NCBI RefSeq assembly: GCF_002855575.1
Contig: NZ_PKRQ01000001.1
Span: forward strand, 806,001 to 870,000
DNA from: Tabrizicola sp. TH137
Lineage (GTDB): Bacteria; Pseudomonadota; Alphaproteobacteria; Rhodobacterales; Rhodobacteraceae
Direction of reading: 5' to 3'
DNA length: 64,000 nt
Under the pieces are notes generated by a model that saw only the letters and a list, made by a program, of their open reading frames with translations, was not told the origin of the DNA and did no database searches. The position numbers and the translations under genes were made by a program. This document shows positions 9,616 to 18,014 of this stretch, in pieces. Position 1 is the first letter of the stretch. Each line of letters opens with the position of its first letter.

Positions 9616-9705
9616 TTCGTATTTCCTTAACTCGGCCACGGAGTTGCGTTAGCGAAAGTTACCGCGCTGCGGGCTCCTCGCACCGGGATTAGGGAACAGG
9701 CCAAG

Positions 9706-10623
9706 ATGACCGCCACGCTCGACAGCGCCCTCGGCTATGATCTGTTCCTCACCCCTCCGCCCCTCGGCGCGGCGATCACGCGCAGGGTGGTTGCCCGGCA
9801 TCTGGGCCTTGATGCCGACAGCCTGCTGCGCCACCTCGCCACCCCCGGCGAACCCATCCGGCAAGGGCTGCCCGGAACCGAGGCAACCCGCCTCCAGTCA
9901 CTTCTGCGCGCGACGGGATGGCCCGCCACGATCCGCCCCGCCCGCTCTGCCCCGGCGGTTGATCTCTCCTTGCAACCGGCGATCTGGGCCGATCTCTCCC
10001 GCCTCTCCCGCCGCCTTTCCGGGCTTCTGGGGCGGGAGGCGGGTTCCGTGCTGTCCGCGCTCCATCGCCCCGGCGGCCTCATCCTGCCCGCAGGCGATCC
10101 GCATCACGAAACGGTGCAGACCGCCGCGCGGCAGGGGCTTCCCGGGCTGAACCTCATCAGCGCCGATCCTGCGACCGCGCTTTACGATCTCTTCCCGACC
10201 CGGATGCTCGGCCCGTCCGAACGCGCCGCCATCACCCGCCATCTCTGCGCCTTCGAAACCGCATCCGGAGGCCTTACCGGGGCAGTGGCCGAAGGCCTCT
10301 CCGCACCCCTCTGCCAGGGCGCCATGGCCAAGCTCCGCAATGCCGGCCTGATCGCCGTCAACCGCGCCTTCCAGCGTTTCGAACTGCATCTCGTCGCCGT
10401 TTCAGGCTGGGTCGGGCGCGACCTTGCCGATTTCCTCGCCCTGCGCACCGGCCAGCCCCGCGCCCGGTTCGAGGTCATCTCGCCTACAGACCCGGTCGTC
10501 CTCGATACCGCCCTCACCCACGCCGTGGCCCGGCAGTTCTGCGCCGACTATGCCGCCATCGGCCTCTTCACCCGGCTGCATCTGCGCGGACTGCCCCGGA
10601 ATGCAGAAAATCCGATCCGTTAG
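9706..10623 (+). CDS. Uncharacterised protein at the head of the flagellar cluster
   Basis: 305 residues, no family recognised. There is no signal peptide or obvious membrane segment. The sequence is rich in Ala, Leu, Arg and Pro, with a mixed helical pattern. The segment GPSERAAITRHLCAFETASGG is followed by a second helical half ending FTRLHLRGLPR. It lies 58 bp upstream of motB on the same strand and is probably co-transcribed with it, so a motility-related role is inferred. The preceding 109-bp gap contains several TTAA/TTAG/TTAC half-sites resembling CtrA targets. Codon use matches the neighbours, so it is likely a real gene. Confidence 0.7.
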   Translation: MTATLDSALGYDLFLTPPPLGAAITRRVVARHLGLDADSLLRHLATPGEPIRQGLPGTEATRLQSLLRATGWPATIRPARSAPAVDLSLQPAIWADLSRLSRRLSGLLGREAGSVLSALHRPGGLILPAGDPHHETVQTAARQGLPGLNLISADPATALYDLFPTRMLGPSERAAITRHLCAFETASGGLTGAVAEGLSAPLCQGAMAKLRNAGLIAVNRAFQRFELHLVAVSGWVGRDLADFLALRTGQPRARFEVISPTDPVVLDTALTHAVARQFCADYAAIGLFTRLHLRGLPRNAENPIR

Positions 10624-10681
10624 CCCGCAATAAACCCTCACCACCTAGTCTCATCCCCGGGTGTGAAAAATGGGGTGTGGA

Positions 10682-11536
10682 ATGTCCGGGCAACGGAATG
10701 CGGCGCCTATTGTCGTCAAGCGCAAGAAGATCGTCGGGGGCGGGGGCCATCACGGCGGGGCCTGGAAGGTGGCCTATGCTGATTTCGTGACGGCCATGAT
10801 GGCCTTCTTCCTGCTGATGTGGCTGCTGAACGCCACCACAGAACAACAGCGCGAAGGCATCGCCGATTTCTTCAGTCCGACGGTCCCCGTCAACCGCATC
10901 TCGGGCGGCGGCGACGGGGCCTTCGGCGGTGAATCCCTGCTTTCGGAACAGACGCTCGCCCTCAACGGCAGCGGCGCCTCGGCCAATACCCCGATCCAGA
11001 CCACGCGCCCGCGCGCCGACGGCGGCCCGCTCACGCCCGAAGAGGCAGCCGAAGAAGCCGCGCTGCAAGAGGTGGAAAAGCGGCTGCTCTCCTATACCGG
11101 CGAAAGCATGATCTCCGACAGGCTCCGCCGCCATGTCGTCACCCGGCTTTCCGACGAAGGCCTCGTGATCGAGCTTTTCGATACATCCGATGCCGCCCTC
11201 TTCGCGGCCGAAACGGCGAAGCCCGAACCGCTCTTGCGCGACCTCCTCGCCGTCGTGGCCGAGGTGGCCGCCCTCGCCACCAACCGGATCGCCGTCAACG
11301 GCCATGTCCGCGCCTATCCCGCCCCCCTGCGAAACGATCCCGCATGGGATCTGTCCACCGCCCGGGCCGAGGCGACCCGCAGCCTGCTCGCCGATACGGC
11401 CCTCGGGTCGCGACGGCTGCATCGCGTCACCGGCTATGCCGACCGCAGGCCCGCCAGCACCGACCCGACCTCCGAACGCAACAACCGGATCGAGATCGTG
11501 CTGCTCCGCAGATCGGCGGGATTGCCTGACATTTGA
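10682..11536 (+). CDS. motB: Flagellar stator protein MotB
   Basis: The start MSGQRNAAPIVVKRKK at 10682 matches the family N-terminus; an in-frame ATG 12 bp earlier is possible. 284 residues. The single membrane helix (about 30-50, VAYADFVTAMMAFFLLMWLL) carries Asp34, the proton-binding residue of the stator. The C-terminal third (about 190-280) is an OmpA-like peptidoglycan-binding domain with SERNNRIEIVLLRR near the end. Its partner motA lies about 10 kb downstream, not in the same operon. Confidence 0.93.
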   Translation: MSGQRNAAPIVVKRKKIVGGGGHHGGAWKVAYADFVTAMMAFFLLMWLLNATTEQQREGIADFFSPTVPVNRISGGGDGAFGGESLLSEQTLALNGSGASANTPIQTTRPRADGGPLTPEEAAEEAALQEVEKRLLSYTGESMISDRLRRHVVTRLSDEGLVIELFDTSDAALFAAETAKPEPLLRDLLAVVAEVAALATNRIAVNGHVRAYPAPLRNDPAWDLSTARAEATRSLLADTALGSRRLHRVTGYADRRPASTDPTSERNNRIEIVLLRRSAGLPDI

Positions 11537-11540
11537 TGGA

Positions 11541-11555
11541 TTAGCCGCCCATTAA
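11541..11555 (+). promoter_or_regulatory. CtrA-like box upstream of flgE
   Basis: TTAG (11541-11544), 7 nt, then TTAA (11552-11555). This matches TTAA-N7-TTAA at seven of eight fixed positions and lies 58 bp before the flgE start, in the gap after motB. CtrA control of flagellar genes is established in alphaproteobacteria; its use here is inferred. Confidence 0.5.
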
Positions 11556-11613
11556 TCCCTGCTGCGCCATGATGCCCGCCGACTCGCAGGTTCGGCAGCA
11601 GAAAGGTGCACCC

Positions 11614-12924
11614 ATGTCGATTTCTTCTTCGCTCAACGCGGGCGTGGCGGGGCTGAACGCCAATGCCACGCGACTGGCCACGATCTCGGACAATATCGCC
11701 AATTCCTCCACCTTCGGCTATCGCCGGGCCGAGGCCGATTTCGAAAGCCTGATGCTCGGCGATGTGGCAGGCTCCGGGGGGAAGTTCTCGGCAGGCGGCG
11801 TGCGCGCCTCGACCATCCGCCTCCTCGATGAAACGGGGCCGCTCGTCTCCACCGGCAATGCACTCGACATCGCCATTTCGGGCCGCGGGATGCTCCCGGT
11901 CCGCCCGCAGGCAGGGGACGGCGTCGATCCATCGGAAATGGCGATGCAACTGACCCGCACCGGGTCCTTCCGCGCGGATGAGGAGGGGTTCCTCTCCACG
12001 GCATCCGGCCTCGTCCTGCTTGGCTGGCCCGTGAGCCTCGATGGCTCCGTGCCGGATTTTCCGCGTGAATCCGACATCGGTCTTGTTCCCGTGCGCATCG
12101 ACACCAATCAACGCGTCGGCGATGCCACCACCCGCGTGAACCTTGGCGTCAACCTGCCGGCCAACAACACCACGGCAGGCGGCACCGGCGATGCCCTGCC
12201 CCTGTCCATCGAGTATTTCGACAATCTCGGTGCGCCGCGCACGCTGGAATTCAGCTTCACGCCCACCATTCCCGCTTCGGGCAGTTCCAACACCTGGACC
12301 TTGCAGATCACCGATCCGCTCCAGGCCAATGCCGTGATCGGCGAATTCACCCTCGAATTCGATGCCAGCCGCGGCAGCGGCGGCGCGCTCGACACCGTCT
12401 CCGCGCTTTCGGCAGGCAGCTACGATGCCGCCACGGGGATGCTCTCGGTCAATCTGCTGGGCGGCCCGCTCGACATCTATATCGGCGCACCCGGCGACAG
12501 TGGCGGCCTGACCCAGCTCTCCGATGGTTTCGCCCCCATCGGCATCACCAAGAACGGCTCCCCGGTCGGCACCATGACGGGGCTGGAGATCGACGATGAA
12601 GGCTTCATCCAGGCCACCTACGATACCGGCTTCACCCGGCGCCTCTATCAGATCCCGCTTGTCGATGTCCCCAATATCAATGGCTTGCGGGCTGTCGGCA
12701 GCCAGACCTACCAGATTTCCCCCCAATCCGGCGCCTTCACGCTCTGGGATGCCGGAACCGGGCCCGTCGGCACGATCGAAGGCTTCTCACGCGAAGGCTC
12801 CACCACCGACGTCGCGGCGGAACTGACCGCGCTCATCGAAACGCAGCGCGCCTATTCGTCCAACGCCAAGGTGATCCAGACGGTGGACGAAATGCTCCAG
12901 GAAACCACCAACATCAAGCGATAG
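11614..12924 (+). CDS. flgE: Flagellar hook protein FlgE
   Basis: ATG at 11614 follows AAAGGTG; an upstream in-frame ATG at 11569 is not supported by the family N-terminus. 436 residues. N-terminal ISDNIANSSTFGYRRAEADFE is the rod/hook motif, and the C-terminal helix QRAYSSNAKVIQTVDEMLQE completes the axial coiled-coil. The middle is the hook-specific beta region. It polymerises into the universal joint outside the cell after export by FlhA/FlhB/FliI. It is followed after 9 bp by flgK. Confidence 0.93.
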   Translation: MSISSSLNAGVAGLNANATRLATISDNIANSSTFGYRRAEADFESLMLGDVAGSGGKFSAGGVRASTIRLLDETGPLVSTGNALDIAISGRGMLPVRPQAGDGVDPSEMAMQLTRTGSFRADEEGFLSTASGLVLLGWPVSLDGSVPDFPRESDIGLVPVRIDTNQRVGDATTRVNLGVNLPANNTTAGGTGDALPLSIEYFDNLGAPRTLEFSFTPTIPASGSSNTWTLQITDPLQANAVIGEFTLEFDASRGSGGALDTVSALSAGSYDAATGMLSVNLLGGPLDIYIGAPGDSGGLTQLSDGFAPIGITKNGSPVGTMTGLEIDDEGFIQATYDTGFTRRLYQIPLVDVPNINGLRAVGSQTYQISPQSGAFTLWDAGTGPVGTIEGFSREGSTTDVAAELTALIETQRAYSSNAKVIQTVDEMLQETTNIKR

Positions 12925-12933
12925 GGATAGGTC

Positions 12934-14334
12934 ATGGCGCTCTCATCCGCCCTTGGCGCGGCCACGACCGGCCTGTCGGCTTCGGCCCGGCGCATCGAAA
13001 CCGTGGCGAACAACGTCGCCAATGCCACGGCCGAAGGCTATGCCCGGCGCGAAGTCCGGCTTCAGGCGAACACCGCCGCCCCCGGGGTGGAGGTGGTCGC
13101 CCTCACCCGCTCCGTCGATCCTTTCCGCATCGCCGACCGCCGCAGCGCCGATGCCGATGGGGCCGCAACCGGCCTTCTTGCAGATCACCTTCTGCGCATC
13201 GAACAGGCCTTCGGTACCGCCGAGGAAGGGCAAAGCCTGCAAGCCACGCTTGATGCCTTCGACGCCGCCCTCGTCACCGCCGCCGCTGAACCCGAATCGC
13301 AAAGCCGCCTCGCGGCCGTCGTCAATGCGGCGGCAGATGTGGCGGCCCGTTTCTCCGCCCTCTCCGCCACGATCCAGCAAGCCCGGGGCGAGGCTGATGC
13401 CCGCATCGGGACCGAGGTGGATCGACTGAACGCCGATCTCCAGGCTGTCTCGCGGCTCGACCGGCAGATCGCGGCGGCGCTCGCCACCGGCCGCGACGCC
13501 GCATCCTTGCAGGATCGCCGCCAGCAACTGGTGGACCGCATTGCCACCATCATCCCCTTGCGCGAATACCCGCGACCGAACGGCCAGACCGCCCTCGTGG
13601 CCGTGAACGGCGCGCTTCTTCTTGACGGTTCGCCCGCCACCTTCGGCTTTACCCCGGCACCTTTCGTCTCCGCCTCATCCACCGCACCCCTTTCTGGCCT
13701 GACGATGAACGGTCGCCCCCTGGCGACCGGTCCGGACAGCCTGATCGGCGGCGGCAGCCTCTCTGCCGCCTTCCAGCTCCGCGATACCGTCACCCCCGCG
13801 CTCCAGGCCGATCTCGACCGGCTCGCCCTCTCTCTGTCAGAGCGTCTCGCCGCTGCCGACCCGACCCTGTCACCGACGGCACCGGGCCTCTTTACCGATG
13901 CCGGTTCCCGCGCGGATGTGGCAAACCTCGCCGGCCTCTCGGCCCGTCTGTCAGTCAACCCGCGCGTCGATCCCACCGCAGGCGGCAACCCAACCGCCCT
14001 GCGCGACGGCCTCGCTGCCGCCACTCTGCGCGAAACAGGCGATGGCACCATCCTTGCCGCCCTCTCGGCCGCCCTCTCGGCAACCACGCCCCGCAGCCTG
14101 TCGGGCGAAACGGCAGAGCTGATCGACCGCCTCTCAACCGCGCGTCTCGCCGCCGAAGCTGCCGCCAGCACCGCCAGCGCCCGCCAATCGGCTCTGACCG
14201 AGGCTGCAAGTTCGGACTCCGTCAACACGGATCAGGAACTTCAGGACCTTCTTCAGATCGAACAGGCCTATGCCGCCAATGCCCGCGTCATCGCCACGGT
14301 GGATGACATGCTCCGACTGCTGATGGAGGTTTAA
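12934..14334 (+). CDS. flgK: Hook-filament junction protein FlgK
   Basis: 466 residues. The N-terminus has IETVANNVANATAEGYARRE, the flagellar rod/hook-associated motif. The C-terminus (NTDQELQDLLQIEQAYAANARVIATVDDMLRLLMEV) is the FlgK terminal helix. The central part is Ala-rich and variable. FlgK caps the hook and joins it to the filament through FlgL. It sits between flgE and flgL in one operon and ends 1 bp before the flgL ATG. Confidence 0.92.
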   Translation: MALSSALGAATTGLSASARRIETVANNVANATAEGYARREVRLQANTAAPGVEVVALTRSVDPFRIADRRSADADGAATGLLADHLLRIEQAFGTAEEGQSLQATLDAFDAALVTAAAEPESQSRLAAVVNAAADVAARFSALSATIQQARGEADARIGTEVDRLNADLQAVSRLDRQIAAALATGRDAASLQDRRQQLVDRIATIIPLREYPRPNGQTALVAVNGALLLDGSPATFGFTPAPFVSASSTAPLSGLTMNGRPLATGPDSLIGGGSLSAAFQLRDTVTPALQADLDRLALSLSERLAAADPTLSPTAPGLFTDAGSRADVANLAGLSARLSVNPRVDPTAGGNPTALRDGLAAATLRETGDGTILAALSAALSATTPRSLSGETAELIDRLSTARLAAEAAASTASARQSALTEAASSDSVNTDQELQDLLQIEQAYAANARVIATVDDMLRLLMEV

Positions 14335-14335
14335 G

Positions 14336-15337
14336 ATGACCGGCCCGATCCTTGGCGATATGTCGCAATACCTCTTCCTGCGACGGCAGACATCCGTCAC
14401 GCGCAGCGAGGTCACCACCCTTTCAAACGACCTCGCCTCCGGCACGGCCTCCGATCTTGCCCGTCATCTCGCCGGGCAGACCGGCATCGTCGCCGCAATT
14501 CAGACCAGCCTCTCACGGCTCTCGGCCTTCGATCAGACCATTGCCCGCGCCACAAGCCGGGCCGATGCCATGCAGGCCGCGCTGGACAAGGTGGATACGG
14601 CCGCCCGTTCCGCCGCGAACGATCTTTTGCAGGCCGCCGGGGCCGGGGGCGCCGCGCTGGACACCGCCACCGCCATCGGACGGGCCGCCTTCGACGATGC
14701 CGTGAACGCCCTGAACACCCGTATCGGGGACCGCAGCCTCTTTGCCGGAACCGCCACCGATCGCGATGCCCTGCTTGCGCCAGAGGCCCTGCTCGCTGCC
14801 GCCCGGCTCGCCATCGCGCCTGCCACGGCGCCGGCCGATATCGCCGCCGCCCTCGACCGCTGGCTCGCCGATCCGGCCGGTTTCACCGCCACGGCCTTTC
14901 TGGGCAGCAGCGACACGACCGCGATCGCCGTTGCGGAAGACATCGCTGTCACTTTGCCTGTCACGGCCGCCGATCCTGATCTGCGCGGCACCTTCAAGGG
15001 CCTGATCCTCGCGGCGCTCCTCTCTGACAGCAGCTTCGCGGGCGATCGGGCGGCCCGGGCAGAACTGGCCACCCTTGCCGGTTCCGCGCTCATCCAATCC
15101 GGCGATGACCGCACCGCGGCGGCCGCACGGCTTGGCGTCGCCCAGGAACGCATCGCCACCGCAGAAGCCCGCAACAGCGCAGAGGCGACGGCCCTCGGCA
15201 TCGCCCGCTCCGATCTGGTTGCCATCGACGGCTACGAGACGGCCTCGCGCCTGGCCGAGGCGCAGACGCGGCTTGAAACGATCTACACCCTCACCGCCCG
15301 CCTCTCCGACCTCAGCCTTGCGAATTACCTGCGATGA
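14336..15337 (+). CDS. flgL: Hook-filament junction protein FlgL
   Basis: 333 residues. The N-terminus (MSQYLFLRRQTSVTRSEVTT) and C-terminus (EAQTRLETIYTLTARLSDLS) are the flagellin-like terminal helices of FlgL. It is the second junction protein, between FlgK and the flagellin filament. ATG at 14336 lies directly after the flgK TAA; an internal Met at residue 9 (MSQYLFLRR) is an alternative start. The stop overlaps the flgI ATG (ATGA). Confidence 0.88.
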   Translation: MTGPILGDMSQYLFLRRQTSVTRSEVTTLSNDLASGTASDLARHLAGQTGIVAAIQTSLSRLSAFDQTIARATSRADAMQAALDKVDTAARSAANDLLQAAGAGGAALDTATAIGRAAFDDAVNALNTRIGDRSLFAGTATDRDALLAPEALLAAARLAIAPATAPADIAAALDRWLADPAGFTATAFLGSSDTTAIAVAEDIAVTLPVTAADPDLRGTFKGLILAALLSDSSFAGDRAARAELATLAGSALIQSGDDRTAAAARLGVAQERIATAEARNSAEATALGIARSDLVAIDGYETASRLAEAQTRLETIYTLTARLSDLSLANYLR

Positions 15338-16428
15338 TCCGGGTCACCCTGCTTGCCCTGCTTCTTGCCACCGCCGCGCAGGCCGAACCGGTCCGCATCA
15401 AGGATCTGGTGGAGGTGGACGGCGTCCGTGGCAACGATCTGGTCGGCTATGGCCTTGTCGTGGGGCTCAACGGCACGGGCGACGGGCTGCGAAATGCGCC
15501 CTTCACCGAAGAGATCATGGCCAATCTCCTGGAACGGCTCGGTGCCAATGTCGCGGGGGAGGAATTCCGCCCCCGGAACGTCGCGGCCGTCTTCGTGACG
15601 GCCACCCTTCCTCCCTTCGCACGGGCGGGGTCGCGGATCGACGTGACGGTTTCGGCCATCGGCGATTCCAGCAGCCTGCAAGGCGGGACACTGGTGATGA
15701 CGCCCCTCAACGGCGCGGATGGTGAAATCTACGCCGTTGCGCAGGGCGGCCTGATCGCGGGCGGCATTTCGGTGGAGGGAGAGGCAGCGCGCGTTGTCCA
15801 GGGTGTGCCGACGGCAGGAACGATTCCGGGCGGCGCACGCGTGGAACGCGAGGTGGATTTCGATTTCAGCCGCCTCGCCACCCTCCGCCTCGCCTTGCGC
15901 AGCCCCGATTTCACCACCGCCGCCCGGATCGAGGCGGGCATCAATGCGGAATTCGGGCGCGGCATCGCCACGATGCAGGATGCCGGGACCGTGGCCATCG
16001 ACCTTGGCGCCGCCCGGATGCAATCGCCGGCCCATGTCATCGGCCGGATCGAAGGGCTGGTGATCGATGCGGAAAGCCGCGCGCGTGTCGTCGTCGATCA
16101 ACGGTCGGGGACCATCGTGATGGGCGAGGATGTGCGCATCAGCCCGGTCGCCGTGGCCCAGGGCGGCCTGACGCTGCGGGTCACCGAAACCCCGATGGTC
16201 AGTCAGCCCAACCCTTTCGCGCAGGGCGAAACCATGCTCGTCCCGCGGACCGAGGCCGCCATCGAACAAGTGCCGGGCACCGGCCTGGCACAGCTCCCCG
16301 GGGGAACGAATCTCTCCGATGTCGTCGCCGGCCTGAATGCCCTTGGCGTGGCGCCGCATGACCTCATCGACATCCTCAAGAGCATCCATGCAGCGGGCGC
16401 CTTGCATGCCGAACTCGTTGTGAACTGA
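15334..16428 (+). CDS. flgI: Flagellar P-ring protein FlgI
   Basis: 364 residues with a signal peptide (1-17, LLALLLATAAQA). The mature N-terminus VRIKDLVEVDGVRGNDLVGYGLVVGLNGTGD is the FlgI signature, with LNALGVAPHDLIDILKSIHAAGALHAEL at the C-terminus. It builds the P-ring in the periplasm around the rod, where it needs FlgA as chaperone. It is coupled to flgL by an ATGA overlap. The gene ends 8 bp from the stop of convergent fliP. Confidence 0.95.
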   Translation: MIRVTLLALLLATAAQAEPVRIKDLVEVDGVRGNDLVGYGLVVGLNGTGDGLRNAPFTEEIMANLLERLGANVAGEEFRPRNVAAVFVTATLPPFARAGSRIDVTVSAIGDSSSLQGGTLVMTPLNGADGEIYAVAQGGLIAGGISVEGEAARVVQGVPTAGTIPGGARVEREVDFDFSRLATLRLALRSPDFTTAARIEAGINAEFGRGIATMQDAGTVAIDLGAARMQSPAHVIGRIEGLVIDAESRARVVVDQRSGTIVMGEDVRISPVAVAQGGLTLRVTETPMVSQPNPFAQGETMLVPRTEAAIEQVPGTGLAQLPGGTNLSDVVAGLNALGVAPHDLIDILKSIHAAGALHAELVVN

Positions 16429-16436
16429 TCTCTTGC

Positions 16437-17168
16437 TCAGACTCCATAGCCCCGCACCAGCGCCACGGCGATCAGAGACCAGCCATCCGCCAGAACGAAA
16501 AAGGCGAGCTTGAAGGGCAGCGAGACGATGGCGGGCGGCACCATCATCATCCCCATCGCCATCAGCACGGCCGCGACGACAAGGTCGATGATCAGGAACG
16601 GCAGAAAGATCATGAAACCGATCTGAAAGGCGCGGGCCACCTCGGACAGCATGAAGGCCGGGATCAGGACTGAATAGGGGGTGGCGACCGGTGCCGTGAC
16701 CGGCTCTTCCCGCAGCGACAGCAGCGCGGCAAGGGTGTCTGCATCCACCCGACCTGCCATGAAGATGCGGAACGGATCCATCGCCGCCGCGATGGCCTGT
16801 GCCGCATCCATCTCGCCGCGGTTCAGCGGTTCGATTCCGCGCGCCCAGGCATCAAGGAAAACCGGTTCCATCACATACCAGGTCAGGAACAGCGCAAGAC
16901 CGACAAGCAGCATGTTCGGCGGCGATTGCTGCAAGCCCAGCGCCTGCCGCAGGATCGCCAGCACCGTGACGATGAAGGGAAAGCAGGTGATCATCATGAG
17001 AAGACCGGGCGCGATGCTGAGCGTCGTCACCAACAGCAGAAGCTGCACCACCCGGGTGGACAGCAGCGGCCCCTCGCCAAGGTCGAGCGTCAACTCCTGC
17101 GCCATGGACGGTGCCGCCGTCGCCAGGCAAACGACGGCCAGAACCGCAGCGCCGAGACGCGCCGTCAC
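16437..17168 (-). CDS. fliP: Flagellar export gate protein FliP
   Basis: 243 residues beginning with a cleavable signal peptide (ATAAPSMAQ). The conserved core FIVTVLAILRQALGLQQSPPNMLLVGLALFLTWYV is characteristic, with further membrane helices to the C-terminus. With FliQ and FliR it forms the helical export gate inside the MS-ring. It is the last gene of a minus-strand operon fliF-fliH-fliN-fliP and starts with an ATGA overlap on fliN. Confidence 0.95.
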   Translation of the reverse strand: MTARLGAAVLAVVCLATAAPSMAQELTLDLGEGPLLSTRVVQLLLLVTTLSIAPGLLMMITCFPFIVTVLAILRQALGLQQSPPNMLLVGLALFLTWYVMEPVFLDAWARGIEPLNRGEMDAAQAIAAAMDPFRIFMAGRVDADTLAALLSLREEPVTAPVATPYSVLIPAFMLSEVARAFQIGFMIFLPFLIIDLVVAAVLMAMGMMMVPPAIVSLPFKLAFFVLADGWSLIAVALVRGYGV

Positions 17169-17422
17169 AGCCCTCCCCCGGGCGCGGCAACCTCGGTCAG
17201 CCGCACCGTCAACTGGCCCGACCCGTCTTCCGCCTCCTGCAACTCGCCCCGAGCGATCAGCCGATCCCCGATGAAGAGTTCGACCGGATCATCCACCCGC
17301 CGATCGAGGGGCAGGATTGCATCCCGGTCGAGCCGAAGAAGATCACGCACCAGGGGCCGCGCGCGGCCGACGGATACCGTCACCTCGATCGGCACCTGGA
17401 TGAAAGGGTTCTCATCGTTCAT
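17165..17422 (-). CDS. fliN: Flagellar C-ring protein FliN
   Basis: The start MNDENPFIQVPIEVTVSVG at 17422 gives 85 residues; the reading frame is open further upstream but there it overlaps fliH. GGAG precedes the ATG. The protein consists almost only of a SpoA domain (VPIEVTVSVGRARPLVRDLLRLDRDAILPL...VELFIGDRLIARGEL). FliN forms the base of the switch complex and helps dock FliH. It is short, without the N-terminal extension of many FliN proteins. fliM and fliG, its usual partners, are not in this window. Confidence 0.9.
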   Translation of the reverse strand: MNDENPFIQVPIEVTVSVGRARPLVRDLLRLDRDAILPLDRRVDDPVELFIGDRLIARGELQEAEDGSGQLTVRLTEVAAPGGGL

Positions 17423-18014
17423 GGCCCAGCTCTCCTGATTGAAACTCGAAGAATTCCGAAACGCTGCGCGCGATCGCGGCGACCGCGGCGGCCAGATCAA
17501 CCTGCACTTCCCGGCTGCCACCCGCGATTCGCACCGCGCCATCCGGCAGGTCGGGATCTTCTTCGATCCGCAGGCTCAGATTCCGCGCGAGGACCGGCAG
17601 CAGGCGTTCCACATGCGGGTGCAACTCGGCCGAGACCCGGACCGTCAGAGGGGCATGTACCGCCGTCTCGGCCAGGGGCATCAGCGCCTCCACCACGCGC
17701 GGGACCAGCGCCGCGCGGGCCGTTTCCGGCAGAAGGCAGGTCATCACCTGCTGCAACAGCGGTTCCAGCGACAGCAGCGCCGCCCTTTGGGCCTCGTCCC
17801 GCGTCAGGGCAAGGGCCTGCAAGCTGCGCGCCGCCTCCGCCTCACGTTCCGCCCGGGCATCGCTACAGGCCGTGGTGGCATCCTCCCACCCCGCGGCATA
17901 GCCCTCCTCATAGGCGGATTGGCGCAGCTCCTCGTCCCGCTCCTCCTCCACCGGAGGCAGGGGCTGAACAGGATCGACCGCATCGGCGAAATCCTCAAGA
18001 CGCAGGCCGGGCAT
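17412..18014 (-). CDS. fliH: FliH-like flagellar export regulator
   Basis: The start at 18014 overlaps the fliF stop by one base (TGATG), giving 200 residues from MPGLRLEDFADAVDP. An acidic coiled-coil N-terminal half (EERDEELRQSAYEEGYAAGWEDA) leads into a C-terminal domain with VRVSAELHPHVERLLP and DPDLPDGAVRIAGG, as in FliH/YscL/V-ATPase E proteins. It would hold FliI at the export apparatus. FliH proteins diverge strongly, so context between fliF and fliN supports the name. Its last 11 bp overlap fliN. Confidence 0.82.
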   Translation of the reverse strand: MPGLRLEDFADAVDPVQPLPPVEEERDEELRQSAYEEGYAAGWEDATTACSDARAEREAEAARSLQALALTRDEAQRAALLSLEPLLQQVMTCLLPETARAALVPRVVEALMPLAETAVHAPLTVRVSAELHPHVERLLPVLARNLSLRIEEDPDLPDGAVRIAGGSREVQVDLAAAVAAIARSVSEFFEFQSGELGHER

